In this document: positions 45,661-55,494 of the stretch, one piece after another
Position numbering within the stretch: position 1 is the stretch's first letter
Layout of the letters: every line of letters begins with the position of its first letter
Source: Nocardia nova NBRC 15556
Lineage (GTDB): Bacteria; Actinomycetota; Actinomycetes; Mycobacteriales; Mycobacteriaceae
Assembly: GCF_001613005.1 (NCBI RefSeq)
Contig: NZ_BDBN01000015.1
Location: 23,865 to 87,864 of the forward strand
Reading direction: 5' to 3'
DNA length: 64,000 nucleotides
Position numbers and translations under genes: made by a program
Notes under the pieces: generated by a model
The model's input: only the letters and a program-made list of their open reading frames with translations
Databases searched by the model: none
What the model was told of the DNA's origin: nothing

Positions 45661-46371
45661 TCAGCGGGCGATCGGGCGCAGCACGATCTCGGTCGGGTGC
45701 GCGTCGCGTGGCGTCTCGACGGCGTTGCGGACGGCCCGGGCGACCGTCGCCGCGGTCAAGAACTCGTCGGGGTTGTAATCCCGCTGTTCGGAGGCGACGA
45801 TCGCGCGCTGCATCTCGGTGTCGATGCGTCCCGGGTGGACGGAGGTGACACGCAGGCGCGGTTCCTCGAGCCGTAGCGCGTCACCGAACGCGCGCAGACC
45901 GAATTTGCTCGCGGCGTACACACCCCAGTGCGGATTGGCGCGCAGCCCGGCACCCGAATTGATCAGCACCACATGGCCGCCGGCGGCGCGCAGGGCGGGC
46001 AGCAGCAGCCGGGTCAGCTCGGCGACGGCAATCAGATTGGCTTCCAGCGTATTTCGCCACAGCTCGACCGACGAGTCGGCGATCGACCCCAGTTCGGCGA
46101 CGCCCGCGTTGTGCACCAGCACATCCAGACGGTCGATCGGCGCCGTCGCCGCGGGCAGCGCGGCGTAATCGGTCAGATCGACCGGCCACGGTTCGGCATC
46201 GGGAAGTTCCGTCCGGATCTTCGCCAGCGATTGCGCCGAACGCGCGCCCAGCAGCAGTCGATGCGTCCCCGCGAGTTCCCGCGCGATCGCGGCTCCCAGT
46301 CCCCGGCTGGCGCCGGTGATCAGCGCGGTCGGTAGATCCTGCGCGGCAGTGCTTTCCGAAGGTGCGGCCAT
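45661..46371 (-). CDS. short-chain dehydrogenase/reductase
   Basis: The product is 236 aa from ATG 46371. It is a classical SDR with the dinucleotide motif ALITGASRGLGAAIA, the NAG motif DVLVHNAGVAELG, the catalytic Ser in HVVLINSGAGL and YxxxK in GVYAASKFGLRAFG. The loop after GARSAQSLAKI has an early Arg that favours NADP(H). The substrate is unknown. It is divergent from the glucosylglycerate hydrolase gene. ATG 46371 sets the dinucleotide motif near residue 17, as expected. Confidence 0.88.
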   Translation of the reverse strand: MAAPSESTAAQDLPTALITGASRGLGAAIARELAGTHRLLLGARSAQSLAKIRTELPDAEPWPVDLTDYAALPAATAPIDRLDVLVHNAGVAELGSIADSSVELWRNTLEANLIAVAELTRLLLPALRAAGGHVVLINSGAGLRANPHWGVYAASKFGLRAFGDALRLEEPRLRVTSVHPGRIDTEMQRAIVASEQRDYNPDEFLTAATVARAVRNAVETPRDAHPTEIVLRPIAR

Positions 46372-46705
46372 GTGCTCACCGTAAACCCCGCGCGCCCACC
46401 GCAGCGCTACGCATCCGGGCGGGGCGGACGATCGCACGGGCGGGTCCGGACAATTGCACCGCCGCGACCGGACATCTGTCGTCCATCGGTGGCGAGCCGA
46501 TGCCGATGGGTGTAATCCAGACTCGAGCAACCGGTTCACAGCGGCGGGCGGGGGACGGACACCGCGCATGACACAGAACGAGGCGATGAGGGTGGACACT
46601 GCCGAACAGGTGACCGGACCGGACCATGCCCCCGCGGCGGCCGCTGTGCGGCACGCGACGCCCGGGCGCCGCGCATATCTGAAGGTGACGTCGCAGAATA
46701 GGGAA

Positions 46706-48040
46706 ATGAACGGTCCCGGCTTCACCCCCACTCAGCTGGCTGCCCGGGCCGCCTATCTGCTCCGCGGCAACGATCTGGGGACCATGACCAGCGCGGCGCC
46801 CAAGCTCTACCCCCATATGTGGAGCTGGGACGCCGCCTTCGTCGCGGTCGGCCTGGCCCCGCTGAGTGTGGAGCGCGCTGTCGTCGAACTCGACACTCTG
46901 CTCTCCGCGCAATGGCGCAACGGCATGATCCCGCACATCGTGTTCGCCAACGGCGTGGACGGCTATTTCCCGGGACCGAGCCGGTGGGAGTGCCGTCGGC
47001 TGGCGGCGAACGCCCCCGCCGGTGTCGACACGTCGGGCATCACCCAGCCACCGGTGCACGCGATCGCGGTCCAGCGGATTCTCGACCACTCCCGGCGCCA
47101 CGGCCGCACCACCCGGGCGGTCGCCGCGGAATTCCTGGATCGGCGCTGGGTCGATCTGATGCGCTGGCATCGCTGGCTGGCGCATGCCCGCGACCCCAAA
47201 CAGCACGGCCGGATCACCCTGTATCACGGCTGGGAGTCCGGGATGGACAATTCGCCGCGGTGGGATCGCGCCTACGCCAATGTGGTGGTCGGCGACCTGC
47301 CGCCGTATCGGCGCGCCGATATCGACGTGGTCGACCCGGCGCAGCGTCCCACCGATCGCGAATACGACCGCTACCTGTGGCTTGTGGAGCAAATGCGTCG
47401 GTGTGGCTACGACGATTTCCAGCTGGCCTCGACGATGAGCTTCGCCGTGGAGGACGTCTTCGTCACCGCCGTCTTCGCGCTGGCCTGTGAGGTCTTGGCC
47501 GGTATCGGGGAGGACTACCGCATGCCGCACGCCGATGTGCGCGAGCTCTACGAGTGGGCCGACTATTTCCGCGCCGGCGTGATCGCCACCGCCGATCCGC
47601 GCTCCGGCGCCGCGCGCGACTTCGACCTGCGCACCGACGATTGGATCGGCACCGAAACGCTGGCCATGTTCGCGCCGCTGCTGTGCGGCGGACTGCCGCG
47701 CGCCACCGAACGCAGTCTGCTGCGCCTGTTCGAGGGGCCACGCTTCTGCGGCCACCCCGATCTGCGCTACGCGCTGCCGCCCTCGACCTCGCCGGTGTCG
47801 AAGGATTTCCGCCCGCGCGAATATTGGCGCGGGCCGGTGTGGCCGGTGATGAGCTGGCTGTTCTCCTGGGTCTTCGCCCGCCGCGGCTGGGCCGAACGGT
47901 CCTTCATGCTGCGTGCGGAAGGTTTGCGGCAGGCGGGCGACGGCAGCTTCGCGGAGTACTACGACCCGTTCACCGGGGATCCGCTGGGGAGCATGCAGCA
48001 GTCGTGGACGGCAGCCGCGGTCCTCGACTGGCTCGGATGA
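46706..48040 (+). CDS. glucosylglycerate hydrolase (GH63)
   Basis: The product is 444 aa from ATG 46706 with AGGGAA just upstream; the frame is open to 46568 and earlier, but this start gives the size and N-terminus (FTPTQLAARAAYLLRGND) of the M. hassiacum enzyme GgH. It hydrolyses the compatible solute glucosylglycerate, which helps recovery from nitrogen starvation in mycobacteria. The (alpha/alpha)6 barrel carries the acid Asp in YHGWESGMDNSPRWD and the base Glu in SFAEYYDPFTG. REYWRGPVWPVMSWLFSW is another conserved block. It is cytosolic, with no signal peptide. Confidence 0.9.
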   Translation: MNGPGFTPTQLAARAAYLLRGNDLGTMTSAAPKLYPHMWSWDAAFVAVGLAPLSVERAVVELDTLLSAQWRNGMIPHIVFANGVDGYFPGPSRWECRRLAANAPAGVDTSGITQPPVHAIAVQRILDHSRRHGRTTRAVAAEFLDRRWVDLMRWHRWLAHARDPKQHGRITLYHGWESGMDNSPRWDRAYANVVVGDLPPYRRADIDVVDPAQRPTDREYDRYLWLVEQMRRCGYDDFQLASTMSFAVEDVFVTAVFALACEVLAGIGEDYRMPHADVRELYEWADYFRAGVIATADPRSGAARDFDLRTDDWIGTETLAMFAPLLCGGLPRATERSLLRLFEGPRFCGHPDLRYALPPSTSPVSKDFRPREYWRGPVWPVMSWLFSWVFARRGWAERSFMLRAEGLRQAGDGSFAEYYDPFTGDPLGSMQQSWTAAAVLDWLG

Positions 48041-48091
48041 GTCACGCGTAAACACTGGTCACAAGCGCCTCGGCTGCCTACTCTCGTAGCC

Positions 48092-48850
48092 ATGTATCGA
48101 CGCACCGTGGCTCGTCCGAAAGTCCGTCGCTTCACCGCAGCCCTGCCGCTGCTCGCCGTTGCCGGCATATTCTCGGCAACCGGTATCGCCTCCGCTGGAC
48201 CCACCGGGCCGGACGTGTCGTCCTGGCAGCACATCGACGGCCGTCTGATCGACTGGTTCGCGGTCCGGGCCTCCGGGCACAACTTCGCCATGGTGAAGGC
48301 CACCGAGGGGCTGAACTACGTCAATCCCTATTTCGTCCCCGACAGCCTGCTGATGCGCGCGGCCGGGGTGGCGCGCGGGACCTATCACTACGCCCATCCG
48401 GATCTGCCGCCGGAACCGCAGGCCGCCCTCTACGCCGCGGTCGTCCTCGGCCAGAACGGCCCGCTGGATCTGCCGCCGGTCCTGGATATGGAGAATTCCG
48501 GCGGGCTGTCCCCGGCGGAGCTGATCGATTGGACCCATCGCTATCTGACCACGGTGCAGGCATTGACCGGCCGGGTGCCGATCATCTACACCTACCCGCG
48601 GTTCTGGCAGACGGCGATGGCCGATTCCGATCAGTTCCACCAGTACCCACTGTGGATCGCCGATTATCGCGGCAACGCCCAGCCCGAGGTGCCCGGCGGC
48701 TGGCCGGCGTGGACCTTCTGGCAGACCACCGATTCCGGCAGTGTGCCGGGTATCGCGGGCAATACCGACCTCAACGTCTACAGCGGAGCGCAGGGCAATT
48801 TCGCGCAGTTCGCCAATATGCCGTTCAGCGGCAGCAGTTCGGGCAGTTAG
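48092..48850 (+). CDS. secreted GH25 muramidase (lysozyme-like)
   Basis: The product is 252 aa. An Arg-rich N-terminus and hydrophobic segment end in a signal-peptidase site near IASAGPTG. The GH25 barrel has PDVSSWQHIDGRLIDWFAVR with the catalytic-face Asp, FAMVKATEGLNYVNPYF, and the DxE motif in PPVLDMENSGG. It cleaves the beta-1,4 bond between MurNAc and GlcNAc in peptidoglycan, for wall remodelling or lysis of other bacteria. The tail FSGSSSGS is short. Its stop overlaps the convergent ABC ATPase stop by 4 bases. Confidence 0.92.
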   Translation: MYRRTVARPKVRRFTAALPLLAVAGIFSATGIASAGPTGPDVSSWQHIDGRLIDWFAVRASGHNFAMVKATEGLNYVNPYFVPDSLLMRAAGVARGTYHYAHPDLPPEPQAALYAAVVLGQNGPLDLPPVLDMENSGGLSPAELIDWTHRYLTTVQALTGRVPIIYTYPRFWQTAMADSDQFHQYPLWIADYRGNAQPEVPGGWPAWTFWQTTDSGSVPGIAGNTDLNVYSGAQGNFAQFANMPFSGSSSGS

Positions 48851-49626
48851 AGGATCTGGGACAGAAACTGTTGCAGGCGTGGGGTTTCCGGATCGGCGAA
48901 GAGGCGGTCCGGAGACCCCGACTCCACCACCTTGCCCTGGTCCATGAATACCACGCTGTCGGAAACCGAACGGGCGAAACCCATTTCGTGGGTCACCACG
49001 ATCATCGTCATACCGCCGGCGGCCAGATCCGCCATCAACGAGAGCACACCCTTGACCAATTCCGGGTCCAGGGCCGAGGTCGCCTCGTCGAACAGCATCA
49101 ATTCCGGCTTCATCGCCAGTGCGCGAGCGATGGCGACACGCTGCTGCTGTCCACCGGACAGATTCGCCGGGCGGGTATCGGCGCGCGCCGCCAATCCGAC
49201 CGCCTCGAGCTGCTCCAGGGCCAGCGCCCGCGCCGCTTCCTTGCTCAGGCCGCGCAATTTCCGCGGTCCCAGGGCGACGTTCTCCGCCACCGTCTTGTGC
49301 GGGAACAGGTTGAAATGCTGAAAGACCATTCCGATGCGCTGGCGCAGCCGATCCGGATTTTCCCCCAGCACCGAAACCCCGTCGATCAGCACATCGCCGG
49401 AATCGGGCTCGTGCAGCCGGTTCAGCACCCGCAACAGGGTGGATTTTCCCGAACCGGACGGGCCGATGACCGTGGTGGTGTGCCCGGCATCGACGTGAAT
49501 GTCGACGCCGCGCAGCACCTGGTTGTTGCCCAGGGTCAGATGCAGATCGACGCCGGTCAGCGAGGAACTGGTGCGCACGCCGTTGGCATCCTGGTCGCTC
49601 ACGCCGTCGGCATCCTGGTCGCTCAC
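48847..49626 (-). CDS. polar amino-acid ABC transporter ATPase (GlnQ-like)
   Basis: The product is 259 aa from GTG 49626, overlapping the permease stop (GTGA). The first residues (VSDQDADG and VSDQDANG) are a 24-bp tandem repeat that offers a second GTG at 49602. The ATPase core has Walker A VIGPSGSGKSTLLRVLN, Q-loop IGMVFQHFNLFPH, signature LSGGQQQRVAIARAL, Walker B LMLFDEATSALDP and switch VVTHEMGFA, typical of GlnQ/HisP. It powers the fused binding-protein/permease encoded just upstream. Confidence 0.93.
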   Translation of the reverse strand: MSDQDADGVSDQDANGVRTSSSLTGVDLHLTLGNNQVLRGVDIHVDAGHTTTVIGPSGSGKSTLLRVLNRLHEPDSGDVLIDGVSVLGENPDRLRQRIGMVFQHFNLFPHKTVAENVALGPRKLRGLSKEAARALALEQLEAVGLAARADTRPANLSGGQQQRVAIARALAMKPELMLFDEATSALDPELVKGVLSLMADLAAGGMTMIVVTHEMGFARSVSDSVVFMDQGKVVESGSPDRLFADPETPRLQQFLSQIL

Positions 49627-49628
49627 GC
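49581..49628 (-). repeat. 24-bp tandem repeat at overlapping start of ATPase gene
   Basis: Two copies of a 24-base unit (49581-49604 and 49605-49628) differ at one position. On the minus strand each begins with GTGAGCGACCAGGATGCC, so the GTG start and first eight codons of the ATPase are duplicated at the gene overlap. Confidence 0.9.
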
Positions 49629-51419
49629 TCCGCGTCCTTCCGTGATGACAGCCTGGTCGATTTCGTCGGCGGCGGCTTCGGCGCGGCCGGTGCGCAATCG
49701 GCGGTCGATGTAGTTCACCAGATGGGTGAGCGGGATCGTGAGCAGCAGATAGACCAGGCCCGCCGCGACCAGCGGTGACAGATTTCCGGTCTGCGAATTC
49801 AGGTCGCGGCCGACGGCGAACAGTTCCCGCTGGGAGGCGAGCAGGCCGAGGAAGTAGATCAGCGAGGAATCCTTGATCAGCGCGATGAACTGGTTCATCA
49901 GCGCCGGCAGCACTCGCCGCACGCCCTGGGGAATCACCACCAGCGTCATCGACTGCCGATAGCCGAATCCGATCGCCCGCGCGGCCTCCAACTGTCCCGG
50001 CTCCACCGATTGAATGCCCGAGCGGAAGATCTCGCCGATATAGGCCGAGGCCAGCAGCGCCAGCGCCACCGCGCCCAGCCAGTACGGATTGTTCCCGGTG
50101 ATCCCCTTCACCACCGGGCCGATGCCCAGGCCGATCAACAGGATGATCACCACCGCCGGCAAACCGCGGAAGATGTCGGTGTAGACCCGGGCGGGCCAGC
50201 GCAACCAGCGGGTGCGAGAAATACCGGCCACCGCGAGCAGAATGCCGATGAGCGTGCCGAGCACGCCCGAAACCAGCGCCAGAATAATCGTATTCGGCAG
50301 GCCGGTCTTGAACAGTTCGGGAAATGCCTTGCGGTACAACGACCAATCGAAGAACGTGTCCTTCAATTGTGCGAGGGTCGATTTCGGAGCGTTCTGCTGA
50401 TCGCCGTGCCGATGTTCGGCCGCGATCTTCTCGAAGTCCGGAAGTTGCGGCATCGGAGCCGATTTGGAGCCCGGTTTCCAACCCGGCGGCAGCGGCCGCG
50501 GCACCCAGTCGGAATAGAGCTTGGCGTAGGTTCCGTCGGCGATCACCGCGTCGAGGCCGGAATTCAGTGCGTCGATCAGCGGCTGATTGTTCTTGCGCAC
50601 CGCCCAGGCGGTGAAATTGTCCAGGCTGAAGGTGTTCTGCACGATCGAGGTGGGATCACCCGGTTTGATCGCACCGGTGGCCTGCTGCGAGGGCGCGACC
50701 CAGGCGTCGATCTGCCCGGTCTTCAGATTCGCGTAGGCAGTGTTGTAGTCGGGGAATTTCACCGCGTCCAGATGCAAGGTGCCGGTGACGTATTCGTCCT
50801 GCACGGTGCCCTGCACCACGCCGATCCGCACGCCCGGTTTCAGATCCGAAAACCCCTGGATCGCACTGCCGTTGGGCACCACGAGCGAGAAGTAGCCGAA
50901 ATCGTAGCCGTTGGTGAAGCCGACCTGCTGTCGCCGGGCATCGGTGGTGGTGATGCTCGACGAGCCCACGTCGAACCGGCCGGTGGCGACGAGCGAGAGC
51001 AGCGAGGCGAATTCGGTGCCGGAGAACTGCACCCGGAGTCCGAGTTTCGCGCCGATCGCCTTCAGCAGTTCGTTGTCGAATCCGGTGAAGGCCCCCGACG
51101 GATCCACGCAGATACTCGGCGGCGCGTCCGAGAGCGTGCCCACGCTGAGCACCCCGGGCTGGGACAAACCGAGCTTGGTGATATCGATCGAACTCAGCGG
51201 CGCGGTGGTCGCGGTGGTGTATCGGTCGGCGCCGGCCGTCGCACCGCTCGCCAGTTTCGTCGGCGCGGGGGAGGCGGCCGACGGTCCGGGGGGTGCGCAC
51301 AGGTTCGAGGCCCGCGACGAACTGCCGCCATCGGAGCTGCAGGCGACGGCGAACAGCAGCATCATCGCCACCATCAGCGCGATCAGCGCACGCGGGCGCG
51401 AGACGGGCAAACGGGCCAT
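49623..51419 (-). CDS. fused amino-acid-binding lipoprotein and ABC permease
   Basis: The product is 598 aa. A signal with lipobox VAC (FAVACSSDGG) and a Thr/Ala/Pro-rich spacer precede an SBP_bac_3 domain at about residues 75-310 (GVLSVGTLSDAPPSICVDPS, then GFDNELLKAIGAKLGLRVQF, FDVGSSSITTTDARRQQVGF). After a linker rich in charged residues, a BPD_transp_1 permease follows at about 370-580, with AARAIGFGYRQSMTLVVIPQ as the EAA-type coupling loop. Binding protein and permease are usually separate polypeptides. One protein per complex tethers the receptor to the channel. The ATPase is encoded directly downstream. Polar amino acids are the likely cargo. Confidence 0.92.
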   Translation of the reverse strand: MARLPVSRPRALIALMVAMMLLFAVACSSDGGSSSRASNLCAPPGPSAASPAPTKLASGATAGADRYTTATTAPLSSIDITKLGLSQPGVLSVGTLSDAPPSICVDPSGAFTGFDNELLKAIGAKLGLRVQFSGTEFASLLSLVATGRFDVGSSSITTTDARRQQVGFTNGYDFGYFSLVVPNGSAIQGFSDLKPGVRIGVVQGTVQDEYVTGTLHLDAVKFPDYNTAYANLKTGQIDAWVAPSQQATGAIKPGDPTSIVQNTFSLDNFTAWAVRKNNQPLIDALNSGLDAVIADGTYAKLYSDWVPRPLPPGWKPGSKSAPMPQLPDFEKIAAEHRHGDQQNAPKSTLAQLKDTFFDWSLYRKAFPELFKTGLPNTIILALVSGVLGTLIGILLAVAGISRTRWLRWPARVYTDIFRGLPAVVIILLIGLGIGPVVKGITGNNPYWLGAVALALLASAYIGEIFRSGIQSVEPGQLEAARAIGFGYRQSMTLVVIPQGVRRVLPALMNQFIALIKDSSLIYFLGLLASQRELFAVGRDLNSQTGNLSPLVAAGLVYLLLTIPLTHLVNYIDRRLRTGRAEAAADEIDQAVITEGRGA

Positions 51420-51522
51420 AGCCGAGAACCCTAGCCGGGCCGGTAGGGCCCCGGGGGCGGCGACGCGGGTCCACGGGCCGCCGCCCCTGCCACATCGCCC
51501 GGCGGAAATCGAATCCCACTGA

Positions 51523-51564
51523 TTCGATCAGGCGGTGTTCGATCAGGCGGTGTTCGATCAGGCG
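51523..51564. repeat. 15-bp tandem repeat, 2.8 copies
   Basis: TTCGATCAGGCGGTG starts at 51523, 51538 and 51553 (last copy partial). The array fills the gap between the start of the fused transporter gene and the end of the oxidoreductase gene and includes the latter's stop codon at 51558-51560. Confidence 0.9.
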
Positions 51565-52352
51565 ATACCGGTCACCGACTCCGGATTGAAGTTGTCCCGC
51601 CATGCGACGGCCTGCTCCACCACGCTCAGCTCGTAGTCGGGCCCGCCGACGCCCACGGTGAACAGGGTCGCGCCGGCCTGCACCAGCCGCTCGGCCTGTT
51701 CGGCGCCGGGCCAGGACACCGACCGCTCGATCCGGTTCGCGTCGGTGCCGACCTCGGCGCAGTGCTCGGCCAGAATCTTCGACTTCCGTTCCAGCGCTTC
51801 GATATCGGCGAAACTGTGCCAGATGTCGGCGTATTCGGCGACCAGTCGCAACGTCTTTCGCTCACCACCGCCGCCGATCAGGATCGGAATGTGGCGCGTC
51901 GGCGCCGGATTCAGTTTCGGCAGCCGGGCGTCGATGCGGGCGAGATATTCCTTGAGCAACGCCAGACGTGTTCCGGGCGTGCCGAATTCGTAGCCGTACT
52001 CGTCGTAGTCCTTCTGGAACCAGCCGGCGCCGATGCCGAGGATCAGCCGGCCGCCGGAGATGTGGTCGACGGTGCGGGCCATATCGGCGAGCAGGTCGGG
52101 ATTGCGATATCCGCCGCCGGTCACCAGGGCGCCGAGTTCGACTCGTTCGGTCTGCTCGGCGATCGCGCCGAGCATGGTCCAGCATTCGAAGTGAGCGCCG
52201 TCGGGATCGCCGTAGAGCGGGTAGAAGTGGTCCCAGTTGAAGACGATGTCCACGCCCGCATCCTCGGCCCGGCGCACGGCATCCCGGATCAGCCCGTAGT
52301 CGGGAGCATGTTGCGGCTGTAGCTGAACTCCGATGCGAACCGGTCGAGTCAT
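51558..52352 (-). CDS. LLM-class F420-dependent oxidoreductase
   Basis: The product is 264 aa. It has the luciferase-like TIM barrel: RIGVQLQPQHAPDYGLIRDA, then AGVDIVFNWDHFYPLYGDPD, the GGRLILGIGAGWFQKDYDEY block and ILIGGGGERKTLRLVAEYAD. These positions fit the coenzyme F420 rather than the FMN subgroup. It would carry out hydride transfer to or from an unknown ketone, alcohol or imine. The stop codon lies in a 15-bp tandem repeat. It is followed by the fused transporter on the same strand but with 138 bases between, so co-transcription is doubtful. Confidence 0.87.
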   Translation of the reverse strand: MTRPVRIGVQLQPQHAPDYGLIRDAVRRAEDAGVDIVFNWDHFYPLYGDPDGAHFECWTMLGAIAEQTERVELGALVTGGGYRNPDLLADMARTVDHISGGRLILGIGAGWFQKDYDEYGYEFGTPGTRLALLKEYLARIDARLPKLNPAPTRHIPILIGGGGERKTLRLVAEYADIWHSFADIEALERKSKILAEHCAEVGTDANRIERSVSWPGAEQAERLVQAGATLFTVGVGGPDYELSVVEQAVAWRDNFNPESVTGIA

Positions 52353-52520
52353 CCGATGCTCCTTCGTCTCGTGAGCTGCTCTCGCGGCCGGTCAGCGGCC
52401 CTTGACGAGGCTACTCGCCCGCTGCACCCCGCGCGGGCCGCTGGGTTACTGTGGGGCGCGCACCGACCCCTCTACTCGGATCGTCCGGCACGTTCCTGCC
52501 GGTGAAGGGATTGATTCACC

Positions 52521-53600
<1,080 letters not shown>

Positions 53601-53614
53601 GACTCGAATATCGT

Positions 53615-53646
53615 TGCCCTCGAACGCTTCCGGGTGCTCGAGGGCA
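53615..53646. terminator. hairpin after sugC-like gene
   Basis: TGCCCTCGA and TCGAGGGCA pair over 9 bp with a 14-base loop, 14 bases after the ATPase stop, in the gap before the convergent HxlR gene. Confidence 0.6.
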
Positions 53647-53694
53647 CGATCGTCAGCCCACGCACCGGTCCGCCGAAGACCCGCGCCGATCGTC

Positions 53695-54213
53695 TCATCG
53701 CTGTGCGGTCACATCCCGGGTTCCGACGCGTGCCCGGCGCCAGTCCTGGTTGACCCGGACCCGGATGTCCTCGAGCGCGACCTCGTCACCGCCGACGCTG
53801 CGCAACTCCACCCGCACCGGTTCACCGGTGGTGTCTTCGATCCGCTCCAGCGGCGGCACTCCGCCCTGCAGATATTTGTCCCCCCACTGCCACAGCGCGA
53901 AGATCGCCGGCAGCAGATCCCGGCCCATCTCGGTGAGCACGTACTCATTGCGGGTGCGCTTACCCTCTTCCCGATACGGCTGTTTGCGCAGCAGTCCCGC
54001 GTCGGTCAGTTTGCGCAGCGCGGCGGCCGCGGCGGCATCGGTGATACCCACCCGCGCCGCGAAACCGTCGAAGCGGGTGGTGCCGTAGATGGATTCGCGC
54101 AGAATCAGCATCGTCGAGCGGGCGCCGACGATGTCCAGCGCCTTCACGATGGAACAGCCGTCCGGCTTCCACGAATTCAGATCACGCAGGGGTCCTTCCA
54201 ACTTCACGGGCAT
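53695..54213 (-). CDS. HxlR-family transcriptional regulator
   Basis: The product is 172 aa from ATG 54213. The HxlR domain lies at the N-terminus: CSIVKALDIVGARSTMLILR, TTRFDGFAARVGITDAAAAA and the wing KQPYREEGKRTRNEYVLTEM. A C-terminal extension of about 60 residues (VRVELRSVGGDEVALEDIRV and onward) is more than a minimal HxlR has and could bind a ligand. It is divergent from the thiolase gene and probably regulates it; the shared gap is only 108 bases. Confidence 0.85.
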   Translation of the reverse strand: MPVKLEGPLRDLNSWKPDGCSIVKALDIVGARSTMLILRESIYGTTRFDGFAARVGITDAAAAAALRKLTDAGLLRKQPYREEGKRTRNEYVLTEMGRDLLPAIFALWQWGDKYLQGGVPPLERIEDTTGEPVRVELRSVGGDEVALEDIRVRVNQDWRRARVGTRDVTAQR

Positions 54214-54237
54214 GACGACGATCATACCAACTCTGAC

Positions 54238-54266
54238 TTGCCACAACTAATGCCAGCTCCTAACCT
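54238..54266 (+). promoter_or_regulatory. promoter of the thiolase gene
   Basis: TTGCCA (54238-54243), a 17-base spacer and TAACCT (54261-54266) form a good sigma-A-like promoter 55 bases before ATG 54322. The gap with the divergent HxlR gene also repeats CTGACTT (54233-54239 and 54265-54271), a possible regulator site. Confidence 0.5.
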
Positions 54267-54321
54267 GACTTTAGAGCGACTGAGTCAGATGTCGCAACGG
54301 CGCGATACCGGAGGAATCGCC

Positions 54322-55491
54322 ATGAGAGACGCAGTGATCGTCGAGGCCGTACGCACCCCGATCGGCAAGGGCAAAGCCACCGGAGCGCTGCACGAACTGC
54401 ATCCGGTCGACCTGTTCGCCCACAGCCTGCGCGAGGTCGTGCGACGCAGCGGGATCGATCCGGTGCTGATCGACGACGTCATCGGCGGTGTGGTCACCCA
54501 GGTCGGCGAGCAGTCGGTCAACATCACCCGCCGGGCCGCGCTCGCGGCCGGATATCCGGAATCCGTTCCGGCCACCACGGTCGACCGGCAGTGCGGTAGC
54601 AGCCAGCAGGCCATCCACTTCGCCGCGCAGGGCGTGCTGGCCGGGGCCTACGACATCGTCGTCGCCGGCGGTCTGGAGTCGATGAGCCGGGTGCCGATGG
54701 GGTCGAGCGTGGCGGGCGCCACCGATATCAACGGTGTGGCCTTCACCGAGCGGTATCCGGACGAGCTGGTACCGCAGGGGATCAGCGCGGAACTGATCGC
54801 GGCGCGCTGGGGCATCTCGCGCACCGCCATGGACGAATTCTCGCTCGCCAGTCACGAAAAGGCCGCCACCGCAACGAAGAACGGATCCTTCGAGGCACAA
54901 CTGGCGCCGTTGGCCGGGTTGAGCACCGACGAGGGCATTCGCGTCGGCAGCACCCTGGAAACCCTGGCCGGGCTGCGGCCGGCCTACTACAGCGAGGCCT
55001 ATGCCGCCCGATTCCCCGAGATCGGCTGGAACGTGACCGCCGCCAATGCGAGTCAGATCAACGACGGCAGCGCGGCGGTGCTGATCATGACCAGTGAGAA
55101 GGCGGCGCAACTGGGCCTGCGGCCACTGGCCCGGCTGCACAGTTTCGCGGTCGCGGGCGACGATCCGCTGCTGATGCTCACCGCGGTGATCCCGGCGACT
55201 CGGAAGGTGTTGCAGCGCTCGGGCCTGTCGTTGGCCGATATCGACCTGTTCGAGGTCAACGAGGCCTTCGCCTCGGTGGTACTGGCCTGGGCCGCCGATA
55301 CCGGCGCGGATCTGTCCCGGGTGAACGTCAACGGCGGCGCGATCGCGCTGGGGCATCCGCTCGGCGCCTCCGGTGCGCGGCTGGCGACCACGCTGGTCCA
55401 CGCACTGCACGAACGCGGGGCCCGCTTCGGACTGCAAACCATGTGTGAGGCAGGCGGTTTGGCGAACGCGACCATCTACGAGCGGCTCTGA
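54322..55491 (+). CDS. thiolase-family acetyl-CoA acetyltransferase
   Basis: The product is 389 aa with GGAGGAA upstream of ATG 54322. The nucleophile is Cys91 in TTVDRQCGSSQQAIHFAAQG. The active-site His lies in NGGAIALGHPLGASGARL, the NEAFA motif in DLFEVNEAFASVVLAWA, and the second Cys in LQTMCEAGGLANATIYERL. The CEAGGLANAT ending is like that of degradative 3-ketoacyl-CoA thiolases acting on steroid or fatty-acid side chains rather than of acetoacetyl-CoA biosynthesis. It cleaves or condenses acyl-CoAs in the cytosol. It has its own promoter and a divergent HxlR regulator. Confidence 0.9.
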   Translation: MRDAVIVEAVRTPIGKGKATGALHELHPVDLFAHSLREVVRRSGIDPVLIDDVIGGVVTQVGEQSVNITRRAALAAGYPESVPATTVDRQCGSSQQAIHFAAQGVLAGAYDIVVAGGLESMSRVPMGSSVAGATDINGVAFTERYPDELVPQGISAELIAARWGISRTAMDEFSLASHEKAATATKNGSFEAQLAPLAGLSTDEGIRVGSTLETLAGLRPAYYSEAYAARFPEIGWNVTAANASQINDGSAAVLIMTSEKAAQLGLRPLARLHSFAVAGDDPLLMLTAVIPATRKVLQRSGLSLADIDLFEVNEAFASVVLAWAADTGADLSRVNVNGGAIALGHPLGASGARLATTLVHALHERGARFGLQTMCEAGGLANATIYERL

Positions 55492-55494
55492 GCC

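Noticed and set aside
46568..46705. Longer start of the glucosylglycerate hydrolase
   Set aside because: The extra 46 residues lack similarity to the known enzyme, whose N-terminus aligns with ATG 46706.
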